Below the pieces are notes generated by a model. The model had not been told where the DNA came from. It saw only the letters and a program-made list of their open reading frames with translations, and ran no database searches. A program made the translations under genes and the position numbers. From Aquimarina amphilecti (lineage in GTDB: Bacteria; Bacteroidota; Bacteroidia; Flavobacteriales; Flavobacteriaceae), in NCBI RefSeq assembly GCF_900109375.1, contig NZ_FOAB01000003.1, positions 458,830 through 522,829 on the forward strand: a DNA stretch of 64,000 bases, given 5' to 3'. This document shows, one piece after another, positions 38,823 through 47,746 of this stretch. The first letter of the stretch is position 1. Every line of letters starts with the position of its first letter.

Positions 38823-41800
38823 ATGAGCACATTCAACTTTAAAAAGTGGAATAAAATATTAGGATGGGTAGTTTTTGGAATCGCCCTTTGTGTCTACTCC
38901 TTAACCGTTGAGCCAACGGCTAGTTTTTGGGACGCTGGTGAGTATATCGCTACATCATCTAAATTACAAGTTGGACACCCACCAGGAGCACCTCTATTTC
39001 AAATGATAGGTGCTTTCGCATCCACATTTGTATCAGACCCAACCCAAATTGCTCTCGCTGTTAACATGACTTCAGCTTTCGCTAGTGCTTTTGCTATTCT
39101 TTTTATGTTTTGGTCAATCACTATTCTTGTTAAAAAATTAATTACAAGAGATGAGAAATTCACAGATGGTAAGGCTCTAGCAACCTTAGGAAGCGGATTA
39201 GTCGGATCATTAGCATTTGCTTTTACTGATAGTTTTTGGTTCAATGCAGTAGAAGCGGAAGTTTACGCAATGGCTACTTGCATTTTATCTGTACTATTTT
39301 ACCTAGGACTACTATGGGAAAGAGACATGCATAAATCAAGAGGTAATCGTTGGTTAATTCTAATTGCTTTTGTTGCTGGACTTTCTTTTGGAGTTCACTT
39401 TATGGGGCTACTTTCTATACCTGCTATCGGATTACTATATTATTTTAAAAATTACAAGGTTACTGTAAAGAACTTTATTATTGCTAACATCGTAGTTGTT
39501 GCAATACTTTTATTTATTTTTAAACTTCTCCTGCCTTCTACTTTAAAATTATTTGGATGGTTTGAAGTTACTTTTGTGAATAGTTTTGGAATGCCTTTTA
39601 ATTCCGGAACTATCTTTTTAGGACTCATTATAGCTACTGCGTTTTATTTCATTCTTAAATACACTCGAAAAAAGGGGTTCCCTTTGATAAACTCTGCGGT
39701 ATTGTGCGTATTATTTATATTCATTGGATTCTCTTCCTGGGTTATGCTTCCTATAAGAGCAAATGCTGGTACTGTAATTAACGAAAATAATCCAAACAAC
39801 GCTAGGGAATTACTAGCCTATTACAATCTAGAACAATACCCGGAAACTCATCTATTTTATGGTCCACAGTTTACCGAAATATATGCTGGGCTTGACGAAG
39901 ACGAACCATATGAAGATGATAAACCTAAATATGAAAAAAATCTAAAAACCGGAAAATACGATATTGTAAATGACTGGAAAAATGCAAGACAAAACATTGA
40001 CGATGATCACAAAGCATTTTTACCAAGAATGTGGAGTACTGAGCATATTTCTAATTACATGGACTTCACCGGACCTATTAGATTTACAATAAAACCGGAA
40101 TACCAAGACGAATCAGAATTACTAGAAGCTGTCACACAGTTCCGAAGAGAATATGCTGTCGGCAAATTAGATAATGATGACTATAATAAATTCTTACGCT
40201 CTTTTGGTGATTATTTAAATGTTGAAAAACCATCCTTTGCGTCTAACGTACTTTATCTTATAGAATATCAAATAGGATATATGTATTGGAGGTATTTTAT
40301 GTGGAATTTTGTTGGTAGACAAGATGATAATCAAGGGAAATACAATAACCTTGAAGGAAATTGGCTAAGTGGTATTAAATTTATTGATGAAATGCATTTA
40401 GGGTCCCAAGATAATTTACCTAACGATGTATTAAAAAATAAAGCTCGTAATACATATTATTTTTTACCTTTATTACTTGGACTTATTGGATTTGTATTCC
40501 AATTACAAAAAGACAAGAAGAATTTCTGGGTATTATTAGCGTTTTTCTTATTCACGGGATTAGCTCTAAAAATATATCTTAACGAAAGACCTTTCGAACC
40601 TCGAGAAAGAGATTATGCATTAGTTGGATCTTTTTATGTTTTTGCAATCTGGATAGGTTTTGGAGTATACGCCTTATTCGACCTTCTAAAAAACTCATTA
40701 AAACCAAAACTACTAGCTCCTATAATAACTGGTATATGCTTATTAGCAGTACCTGTCTTATTAGCCGCGCAAAATTGGGATGATCATGATCGCTCAAATA
40801 GATACACAGCTCAAGCAATGGCAAAAATGTACTTGCAGTCGTGTCAAAAAGATGCAATTCTTTTTACCATAGGAGACAATGACACTTTTGCGTTGTGGTA
40901 TGCTCAAGATATAGAAGAATACAGAACCGATGTACGAACAGTAAATACAAGTTTATTTGCTACGGATTGGTACATTGATCAAATGAAAAAAGCAGCGTAT
41001 GACGGTAAACCAATCCCTTCCCAGTTGACTCATGATTTCTATAGATTTGGAAACAATGATGCCATTTATTACAAACCAGTTACAAATGACACTATGCTCA
41101 TCAAAAACTGGATGCGATGGATTGAGACAGATGACCCAAGAACTAAAGGTGATTTACAAAATGGAAAACAAGTAAATACTTTTCCTACTAAGCACATAAG
41201 AATCCCTGTAGACAAAGAAGCAGTTCTTAGAAATGGAATAGTATCTCAAAAAGATGCTGATCTTATCGTTCCTTATATAGACATACATCTAAAAGGCGAC
41301 TTGCTATTTAAAAATAGATTATTAATGCTGGACATGATAGCCAATAACAATTGGGAAAGACCTGTTTACTTTACTGGTGGAAGTTTTGGAGATGATGATT
41401 ACTTATGGATGAAAGACTATTTACAATTAGATGGTGTTACCTACAAATTAGTCCCTATAAGAACTCCAATAGACAAACGCAATCCTTATGATATGGGACG
41501 CATTGACACAGACCTAATGTATAACAATGTTACAAGTTGGGATTGGGGAAATAGCGAAAACCCTAACATTTATCATGATCCAGAAACTCGTAAAAATGCC
41601 ATCACTTACAGAAGTAACTTAGCAAGATTAGTAGAAGCATTGATTAATGAAGGCAAAAAAGATAAAGCTAAAACAATCCTAGATCTTGGGATGGAGAAAA
41701 TGCCAATAGAATACTATGAATATTATACCCTATTGGAACCATACGTAAGTGGATATTATGAAGTAGGAGAAAAAGAAAAAGCTCGTGATTTATGGAATAA

Positions 41801-42125
41801 AATTGCCAAAAAATATCAAGAACAGCTAACCTATTTTGGAAGCCTTACTTTGGAAAATCAATATGAATATGCTAGCGAAATAGTAAGCAACGTAGAACGT
41901 TACAGAAGTGTAGTAGATTTATTGATAATCAACCAAGATAAAGAGATGATCGAAGAGAAGGCCGAAGAATTCAATAGATATCTAAGGCTATTCACAAGAC
42001 TCTATTCTGAAGATGAAGAATATGACAATGAAGATGTTTTGGAAGATCAAGAACAGGATTTACGAAAAGAACTTTTAGATAGCCAAAAACCACTTGACAC
42101 TTTAGAAGATTTATCAAACTCATAA
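38823..42125 (+). CDS. DUF2723 membrane protein, putative protein O-glycosyltransferase
   Basis: This 1100-aa protein begins with about ten to twelve membrane helices and the DUF2723 signature FWDAGEYIATSSKLQVGHPP (about 32-51), then has a long soluble C-terminal half (about 660-1100). DUF2723 proteins are related to TMEM260 and are classed as GT-C-type glycosyltransferases (GT117). The acidic DAGE motif after the first helix is the expected catalytic position. In Bacteroidetes such enzymes are plausible O-mannosylation or periplasmic glycosylation enzymes, but the target here is unknown. The C-terminal part has TPR-like helical repeats near residue 930-1060. The gene ends at a strong terminator. 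Confidence 0.9.
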   Translation: MSTFNFKKWNKILGWVVFGIALCVYSLTVEPTASFWDAGEYIATSSKLQVGHPPGAPLFQMIGAFASTFVSDPTQIALAVNMTSAFASAFAILFMFWSITILVKKLITRDEKFTDGKALATLGSGLVGSLAFAFTDSFWFNAVEAEVYAMATCILSVLFYLGLLWERDMHKSRGNRWLILIAFVAGLSFGVHFMGLLSIPAIGLLYYFKNYKVTVKNFIIANIVVVAILLFIFKLLLPSTLKLFGWFEVTFVNSFGMPFNSGTIFLGLIIATAFYFILKYTRKKGFPLINSAVLCVLFIFIGFSSWVMLPIRANAGTVINENNPNNARELLAYYNLEQYPETHLFYGPQFTEIYAGLDEDEPYEDDKPKYEKNLKTGKYDIVNDWKNARQNIDDDHKAFLPRMWSTEHISNYMDFTGPIRFTIKPEYQDESELLEAVTQFRREYAVGKLDNDDYNKFLRSFGDYLNVEKPSFASNVLYLIEYQIGYMYWRYFMWNFVGRQDDNQGKYNNLEGNWLSGIKFIDEMHLGSQDNLPNDVLKNKARNTYYFLPLLLGLIGFVFQLQKDKKNFWVLLAFFLFTGLALKIYLNERPFEPRERDYALVGSFYVFAIWIGFGVYALFDLLKNSLKPKLLAPIITGICLLAVPVLLAAQNWDDHDRSNRYTAQAMAKMYLQSCQKDAILFTIGDNDTFALWYAQDIEEYRTDVRTVNTSLFATDWYIDQMKKAAYDGKPIPSQLTHDFYRFGNNDAIYYKPVTNDTMLIKNWMRWIETDDPRTKGDLQNGKQVNTFPTKHIRIPVDKEAVLRNGIVSQKDADLIVPYIDIHLKGDLLFKNRLLMLDMIANNNWERPVYFTGGSFGDDDYLWMKDYLQLDGVTYKLVPIRTPIDKRNPYDMGRIDTDLMYNNVTSWDWGNSENPNIYHDPETRKNAITYRSNLARLVEALINEGKKDKAKTILDLGMEKMPIEYYEYYTLLEPYVSGYYEVGEKEKARDLWNKIAKKYQEQLTYFGSLTLENQYEYASEIVSNVERYRSVVDLLIINQDKEMIEEKAEEFNRYLRLFTRLYSEDEEYDNEDVLEDQEQDLRKELLDSQKPLDTLEDLSNS

Positions 42126-42134
42126 CCTAATAAC

Positions 42135-42164
42135 AGAGCCTTACAAAAATAAGGCTCTTTTTTT
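42135..42164 (+). terminator. Terminator of the DUF2723 gene
   Basis: A perfect 9-bp stem (arms 42135-42143 and 42150-42158, loop CAAAAA) is followed by a T run. It ends 8 nt before the start codon of the next gene on the same strand. Confidence 0.85.
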
Positions 42165-42172
42165 ATATCAAT

Positions 42173-42811
42173 TTGGATTTAATACCTAACAAGACACCGA
42201 ATAGCATTAAGTTACTTTTCCCAAATTATACTTGGGATTTTTATGATAGAAAAGAAAAAAAGATCTACCTAACCTTTGATGATGGCCCTATACCTGAAGT
42301 TACAGATTTTGTACTAGATCAACTAAATCTTTATGATGCAAAAGCTACTTTTTTTTGTATTGGTGAAAACATTCAGAAAAATCCTGAAATTTTCAATAGA
42401 ATTGTCCTAGAAGATCATAGTATTGGCAATCATACTATGAACCATCTAAAAGCTAGAAAAAACAGCCTTACCGAATATGTTGATAATGTTTTAAAATGTG
42501 AAAATGAAATTTTAGAACACACTAAAATTAATAATAAATTCTTTAGACCTCCATATGGACAATTAAGCAAACCTAAATTATCTGAATTAAGAAAATTAAA
42601 ATATCAAATTATATTATGGGATGTCTTATCCAAAGACTGGGATAAAAGCACGTCACCTGAACAATGCACTGACATCGTAATTAATAATTCTAAAAAGGGA
42701 AGTATCATCGTTTTTCACGATAGTATTAAAGCATTTAGAAACTTAAAGATAGCTTTACCAAAAGTGTTAAAACATTTTTCCCAAAAAGGGTTTGTTTTTG
42801 AGAAAATATGA
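42173..42811 (+). CDS. Polysaccharide deacetylase (NodB-homology) family protein
   Basis: This 212-aa protein carries the carbohydrate esterase family 4 motifs: TFDDGP (about 35-40, catalytic base and metal Asp), HTMNH (about 85-89, metal histidines), RPPYG (about 125-129) and a late hydrophobic WDVLSKDW. There is no signal peptide, so it may act in the cytoplasm or at the membrane face. The only available start that keeps the domain is TTG at 42173-42175, placed 8 nt after the preceding terminator. It converges with the thioredoxin-like gene. The substrate could be peptidoglycan or an exopolysaccharide and is not determined. Confidence 0.88.
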   Translation: MDLIPNKTPNSIKLLFPNYTWDFYDRKEKKIYLTFDDGPIPEVTDFVLDQLNLYDAKATFFCIGENIQKNPEIFNRIVLEDHSIGNHTMNHLKARKNSLTEYVDNVLKCENEILEHTKINNKFFRPPYGQLSKPKLSELRKLKYQIILWDVLSKDWDKSTSPEQCTDIVINNSKKGSIIVFHDSIKAFRNLKIALPKVLKHFSQKGFVFEKI

Positions 42812-42841
42812 TTTAAAACAACTTAAAAAAATTGTTTTAAA
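42812..42841. terminator. Bidirectional AT-rich hairpin between deacetylase and thioredoxin-like genes
   Basis: A 10-bp inverted repeat (arms 42812-42821 and 42832-42841) lies at the junction of two convergent genes and overlaps the thioredoxin-like stop codon. The stem is almost all A/T, so strength is doubtful. Confidence 0.5.
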
Positions 42842-43133
42842 CATATTCCTTCATAAGACCAATAAGAGTATTAGCATCTTGTTCTCCACTTTGTCTCCAA
42901 ACCATTTCTCCTTCTTTATAAATCATTAAGGTAGGAAGACCTTTAATACGAAGTGCTGTAGCCAACTCTTCATTTTTATCCACATCTATCTTTATCACTT
43001 TAGCTTTATCTCCAAGAGCAGCTGCCACATCCCGCAACACAGGATGCATGGACACAGAAGGTTCATTCCATTCAGTATAAAAATCCAGCAAAACTGGAAC
43101 TTCAATACCTATTAACTCTCCAAACTTTGACAT
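42837..43133 (-). CDS. Thioredoxin-fold protein lacking the catalytic cysteines
   Basis: This 98-aa protein has the full thioredoxin fold pattern, DFYTEW before the active site, KVIKIDVDKNEELA in the middle and the cis-proline GLPTLMIYK near residue 66. The expected WCGPC is replaced by WNEPS (about 22-26), so both redox cysteines are missing, and there is no other cysteine in the protein. It cannot act as a disulfide reductase. It may be a chaperone-like or partner-binding thioredoxin. It is cytoplasmic (no signal peptide). Confidence 0.88.
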   Translation of the reverse strand: MSKFGELIGIEVPVLLDFYTEWNEPSVSMHPVLRDVAAALGDKAKVIKIDVDKNEELATALRIKGLPTLMIYKEGEMVWRQSGEQDANTLIGLMKEYV

Positions 43134-43215
43134 GTTCTAAAAATTTTATCATCTAACTCTGCTATACTAACGAACAAAGTTGATATATAATTGTAAATAT
43201 AACACTTTCTTCGAA

Positions 43216-44454
43216 TTATGCGGGTTTAGAACCTTTTCTCAATTCTATTACAGTAATTTCTGGCCAAATACCAACTCTTCCAGGAAACGCATGAAAACCA
43301 AATCCTCTATTCACATTAAGATAACGACCCATTTCATTATACATACCAGCCCATTGCTTGTAGACATATTGAACTGGACTCCATTTCAAAAATCCAGGAA
43401 TTTCTATTCCAAATTGAAACCCGTGAGTATGCCCACTAAGCGTTAAGTGGTAATGATCATCATGTTTTTTAACCTCATATTCCCAATGGGAAGGATCATG
43501 ACTTAATAATATTTTAAAATCTTCTTTAACAACACCTTTTGAGGCTTTAGTCAAATCTCCAGCCTTTTTGAAATTATGACCCCAATTCTCTACTCCCACA
43601 ATAGCTATACGTTCATTATCCTTTTCTATAAAAGCATTTTCATTAAGCAATAATCTAAAGTCAATTTTAGAATGCACCTCTTTTATAGCCTCAAAATTAG
43701 CTTCTTTTTCTTCTTCCGTATCCCAAGTAACGTATTCCCCATAATCATGATTACCTAATATAGAATACTTACCAAAGGAAGGTGTTTTTAGGCCTTTAAA
43801 AATTTCAATCCAATCATCCATTTCGCTCGCCATAGTATTTACAATATCCCCTGTAAAAACCAACAAATCTGTTTCTTGCTGATTAATTAAATCTACCGCA
43901 TATTCTATCTTTTCTACCTCTTCAAAACTACCCGAGTGAATATCAGATATCTGAGTCAAGCGAAAACCATCAAAAGCATTTGGTAAGTCTTCATAATAAA
44001 GAACATGATTAATGACCTTAAAATTATATTTACCCCTAAATATACCATGTACTAATCCTGCAAACGGAATAGCAGCCACACCTAAAGCTAATTGGCTAAT
44101 AAACTTTCTTCTATTTGGTAAATATTGCGTAGCATTCCCATCAAAAAAAGTATTGGTAAGATACGTATACCCCGCAACACAGATTCGTATAATATCTTCT
44201 CCAAACATAAACAACACTAAAATCAATTTAGGAACTAGCGTAACCAATAACAAGCCACTCGCTCTTAACGAATATTTTGAAGGACCTACACTTCTATCAT
44301 AATTTGCAAAAACATAAATCACATACCCAATAACTAACAACGAAAAAATCAAATACAATACTTGAACCCATTGATTTTTTGAAATAGTTCGAATTACTTG
44401 AAAAGCATATAATTCTATTAAAACATAAAGCACTATAGGAATAATCCAACGCAT
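43216..44454 (-). CDS. Membrane-anchored calcineurin-like metallophosphoesterase
   Basis: Three or four membrane helices (about the first 130 residues) are followed by a metallophosphoesterase domain. Its motifs are ISDIHSGSF, VFTGDIVN, ILGNHDYGEY, LLSHDPSHWE and LSGHTHGFQFG, giving all metal ligands. Relatives include YaeI-type phosphodiesterases; the substrate is unknown. I place the start at the ATG 44452-44454, where the family-like MRWIIPIVLYVLIELYAF begins. An in-frame ATG at 44506-44508 would add 18 residues, but a promoter-like TAGTTTTG lies inside that extension. It is divergent from polA. Confidence 0.88.
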   Translation of the reverse strand: MRWIIPIVLYVLIELYAFQVIRTISKNQWVQVLYLIFSLLVIGYVIYVFANYDRSVGPSKYSLRASGLLLVTLVPKLILVLFMFGEDIIRICVAGYTYLTNTFFDGNATQYLPNRRKFISQLALGVAAIPFAGLVHGIFRGKYNFKVINHVLYYEDLPNAFDGFRLTQISDIHSGSFEEVEKIEYAVDLINQQETDLLVFTGDIVNTMASEMDDWIEIFKGLKTPSFGKYSILGNHDYGEYVTWDTEEEKEANFEAIKEVHSKIDFRLLLNENAFIEKDNERIAIVGVENWGHNFKKAGDLTKASKGVVKEDFKILLSHDPSHWEYEVKKHDDHYHLTLSGHTHGFQFGIEIPGFLKWSPVQYVYKQWAGMYNEMGRYLNVNRGFGFHAFPGRVGIWPEITVIELRKGSKPA

Positions 44455-44480
44455 ATTAATTCTAAATTTTATTAATAAAA

Positions 44481-44488
44481 CAAAACTA
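44481..44488 (-). promoter_or_regulatory. Candidate -7 element of the metallophosphoesterase gene
   Basis: The minus strand reads TAGTTTTG, matching TAnnTTTG, 26 nt before the preferred ATG at 44454. It favours that start over the upstream ATG. The nearest TTG is 13 nt upstream, too close for a regular -33 box. Confidence 0.35.
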
Positions 44489-44717
44489 TCCCACCTTTTG
44501 TCAACCATAAGTATATTTAAGTAAAAATTAACTGTTTACGATTGAACCATAACAAAACACCGTAATTACTAAGATACAAAGAGACTAAACACTATAAATC
44601 TTAGAATTTTCTTTCATATGTATAATTTTTATTCGTACCTTCGTTCTACTATTTAACCGTAGGGATGTACAAAAAAAATCTACTTTATTCATAAAATATT
44701 ACTATCGTATTTATAGC

Positions 44718-44740
44718 AATTGATAACATTGTTATCAATT
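44718..44740. repeat. Perfect dyad 1 upstream of polA
   Basis: Arms 44718-44727 and 44731-44740 (AATTGATAAC and its complement) are separated by ATT. It is followed on the plus strand by T-rich sequence. Confidence 0.7.
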
Positions 44741-44752
44741 TTATTTTGGGGC

Positions 44753-44781
44753 GAAATGCCGTCATTTATTGACGGCATTTC
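44753..44781. repeat. Perfect dyad 2 upstream of polA
   Basis: Arms 44753-44764 and 44770-44781 (GAAATGCCGTCA and its complement) flank TTTAT. The second arm contains the TTG that would serve as the -33 element of polA. Confidence 0.75.
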
Positions 44782-44799
44782 TTATTTAGTATAATTTTG
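44769..44799 (+). promoter_or_regulatory. polA: Promoter of polA
   Basis: TTG (44769-44771), 20 nt, then TAATTTTG (44792-44799) fit the Bacteroidetes promoter consensus, 57 nt before the polA ATG. The -33 half lies inside dyad 2, so anything binding that dyad would block this promoter. Confidence 0.55.
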
Positions 44800-44856
44800 A
44801 AACCATTTGACCAATCTTCTTTTTATATTGCATTTCTAAAAAACTGAACACACACT

Positions 44857-47682
44857 ATGTCACAAAAACGTCTTTTTCTTCTGGATGCATTCGCACTTAT
44901 TTTTCGTGGATACTACGCTCTAATTAAAAATCCAAGAATCAACTCTAAAGGGCAAGATACATCTGCAATCATGGGATTTGTAAATTCACTTTTTGATGTA
45001 ATCAAAAGAGAAAATCCAGATCACTTAGCAGTTGCATTTGACAAACAAGGAAGCAAAGACCGCTTGGAAATATTTCCAGAATACAAAGCGAACAGAGACG
45101 AAACTCCAGAAGCCATAAAAATTGCCGTTCCCATTATACAGGAAATACTAAAAGCTATGCATATTCCAATTATTGAAAGAGCTGGTGTAGAAGCAGATGA
45201 TTTGATCGGAACTATTGCAAAACAAGCTGAAAAAGAAGGGTACCAAACATATATGGTTACACCTGATAAAGATTATGCTCAATTAGTATCTGAAAATATT
45301 TTTATGTATCGCCCAGCTCGAATGGGAAATGGTATTGAAATTTGGGGTATTCCTGAGGTACAAAAAAGATTTGAAGTTGAGCGACCAGAACAGGTGATTG
45401 ATTATTTAGGGATGATGGGAGATGCTGTAGATAACATTCCTGGTCTACCAGGAGTTGGAGATAAAACAGCTAAAAAATTTATTGCCGCATATGGATCTAT
45501 GGAAGGGCTTTTTCAAAATATAGACCAATTAAAAGGTAAGATGAAAGAAAAAGTAGAAGCCAATCAAGAGCTAGGACTCCTTTCTAAAAAATTGGCAACT
45601 ATTATCTTGGATTGTGATGTCAATTTTGATGCGAACGATTATGAGATTTCTGAACCAGACGTAAAAAAAGTAAAAGAAATTTTTGAAGAGTTAGAATTTA
45701 GAAGATTAACTGATCAATTCACTAAAATCTTTTTCCCTTCAGATCCTACAGCACCTCAAGAAATAACCTCTTCTTCTAAAAAACAATCGGAACAAGCAGG
45801 TGCAGGCCAGTTTTCTTTGTTTGGAAATAACCAAGACGCAAGTGCTACTTCCGATTCATTTTCCAGCAGAAAAACGATTGCAAATACAGAACATTTTTAC
45901 CAAAGTATTTCGCCAGGCATGGCTATGAAATTATTCATGCAAAATCTACTCAAACAAAAAAATGTATGTTTTGACACGGAAACCACTGGACTAAACCCAC
46001 TTATTGCAGAATTGGTAGGTATTGCCTTTTCTTGGGAAGCTGGGAAAGGATTCTATATTCCTTTTCCAGAAAACAAAAATGAGGCTCAGGAATTAATTGA
46101 ACAACTAAGACCGTTTTTCGAAGATGATAATATTTCCAAAATTGGTCAGAATTTAAAATATGACATCAAAGTATTAGCTAAATATGACATAGAGGTAAAA
46201 GGGAAACTTTTTGATACAATGCTAGCTCATTACCTTATCAATCCAGATATGAGGCATAATATGGATGTACTTTCTGAAACCTACCTTAATTACACACCCG
46301 TTTCAATAACTGAACTAATAGGAAAAAAAGGTAAAAATCAACTATCTTTTAGACAAGTTCCTCAAGAACAACAGACCGAATATGCAGTAGAAGATGCAGA
46401 TATCACGTATCAGCTTAAAGAACATTTTACTCCTGAACTTAATGAAGCAAATATATTATCGCTATTTGAAGATATTGAAGTTCCATTGTTAAGAGTTCTT
46501 TCGGAAATGGAAATAGAAGGAATTAATTTAGACAAAGAATTTTTACAGTCCCTATCAGAAGAGCTAAACAATGATATTAAAACTTTAGAATCCGACATAT
46601 ATAAGGAAGCAGGAGAAGAATTTAATATTGCATCCCCTAAACAGTTAGGAATCATTCTTTTTGAAAAAATGAAATTGGTTGAAAAACCAAAAAAAACCAA
46701 AACAGGCCAATATTCCACCGCAGAGGATGTCTTATCCTATCTTGCTAAGGATCATAAAATTATCCAAAACATATTAGACTATCGTGGTTTATCCAAACTA
46801 AAAAGCACATATGTAGACGCACTACCAAGTCAAATCAATGAATCCACAGGTCGTGTCCATACCGATTATATGCAAACAGTAGCAGCAACTGGTAGACTAA
46901 GTTCCAATAATCCTAATTTACAAAATATACCTATTAGAACAGAAAGAGGGAGACAGGTTAGAAAAGCTTTTGTACCAAGAGATAAAGATCATACACTACT
47001 AGCGGCAGATTATTCTCAGATAGAATTAAGAATTATAGCTGCCCTAAGCGAAGAAGAAACTATGATTAACGCTTTTAAAAGCGGAGAAGATATTCATGCA
47101 TCTACTGCTGCCAAAGTTTTCAATGTCGCTATAGATGAAGTCACAAGAGAGCAACGTAGTAATGCCAAAACAGTAAACTTTGGAATCATTTATGGTGTTT
47201 CTGCTTTTGGACTAAGTAATCAGACGGACTTATCTCGTAAAGAAGCTAAAGAATTAATTGACACCTATTATAAAACCTACCCTAAGCTACGTAATTATAT
47301 GAGCGAGCAGGTAGATTTTGCGAGAGAAAATGGATATGTACAGACCGTTCTAGGAAGGCGTCGTTATCTTAAAGATATTAATTCTGCCAATGCTGTTGTG
47401 CGAGGAGCTGCGGAACGAAATGCAGTAAATGCCCCTATACAAGGTAGTGCTGCAGACATCATCAAAATTGCGATGATCAACATCCATACAAAATTAAAAG
47501 AGGATGATTATAAAACTAAAATGCTACTTCAGGTACATGATGAATTAGTTTTTGATGTCTATAAACCTGAATTAGAAAAAGTACAATCATTAATAAAATC
47601 AGAAATGGAGACTGCCTATACACTAGCAGTTCCTTTGGATGTAGACATGGGGTTAGGAGAAAATTGGCTAGAAGCGCACTAA
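44857..47682 (+). CDS. polA: DNA polymerase I
   Basis: This 941-aa protein has three domains. The 5'-3' exonuclease spans about 1-290, with LLDAFALIFRGYYAL and GVEADDLIGT. The 3'-5' exonuclease spans about 345-540, with the proofreading motif FDTETTGL, so proofreading looks intact. The polymerase domain spans about 560-941, with motif A ADYSQIELRI, the O-helix R-x3-K-x3-F-G-x2-Y-G near residue 770 and motif C VHDELVF. It removes RNA primers and fills gaps in replication and repair. The gene is monocistronic and divergent from the metallophosphoesterase gene. Confidence 0.98.
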   Translation: MSQKRLFLLDAFALIFRGYYALIKNPRINSKGQDTSAIMGFVNSLFDVIKRENPDHLAVAFDKQGSKDRLEIFPEYKANRDETPEAIKIAVPIIQEILKAMHIPIIERAGVEADDLIGTIAKQAEKEGYQTYMVTPDKDYAQLVSENIFMYRPARMGNGIEIWGIPEVQKRFEVERPEQVIDYLGMMGDAVDNIPGLPGVGDKTAKKFIAAYGSMEGLFQNIDQLKGKMKEKVEANQELGLLSKKLATIILDCDVNFDANDYEISEPDVKKVKEIFEELEFRRLTDQFTKIFFPSDPTAPQEITSSSKKQSEQAGAGQFSLFGNNQDASATSDSFSSRKTIANTEHFYQSISPGMAMKLFMQNLLKQKNVCFDTETTGLNPLIAELVGIAFSWEAGKGFYIPFPENKNEAQELIEQLRPFFEDDNISKIGQNLKYDIKVLAKYDIEVKGKLFDTMLAHYLINPDMRHNMDVLSETYLNYTPVSITELIGKKGKNQLSFRQVPQEQQTEYAVEDADITYQLKEHFTPELNEANILSLFEDIEVPLLRVLSEMEIEGINLDKEFLQSLSEELNNDIKTLESDIYKEAGEEFNIASPKQLGIILFEKMKLVEKPKKTKTGQYSTAEDVLSYLAKDHKIIQNILDYRGLSKLKSTYVDALPSQINESTGRVHTDYMQTVAATGRLSSNNPNLQNIPIRTERGRQVRKAFVPRDKDHTLLAADYSQIELRIIAALSEEETMINAFKSGEDIHASTAAKVFNVAIDEVTREQRSNAKTVNFGIIYGVSAFGLSNQTDLSRKEAKELIDTYYKTYPKLRNYMSEQVDFARENGYVQTVLGRRRYLKDINSANAVVRGAAERNAVNAPIQGSAADIIKIAMINIHTKLKEDDYKTKMLLQVHDELVFDVYKPELEKVQSLIKSEMETAYTLAVPLDVDMGLGENWLEAH

Positions 47683-47746
47683 CTTAAAACTACATTTAGT
47701 AATTTTATAATTATCTATAACAACATAACTAATCAACACTTATTTT

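Larger units (their letters stand above)
44509..44856. other. 348-nt divergent gap between metallophosphoesterase and polA with two perfect dyads
   Basis: This gap separates two divergent genes, so no terminator is expected. It nevertheless holds two perfect inverted repeats: 44718-44740 (10-bp arms, 3-nt loop, followed by T-rich DNA) and 44753-44781 (12-bp arms, 5-nt loop). A promoter-like TACCTTCG sits at 44636-44643 without a clear -33 partner. The polA promoter overlaps the second dyad. No ORF or tRNA is seen. The dyads could be operators or the 3' end of a small RNA. Confidence 0.6.
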
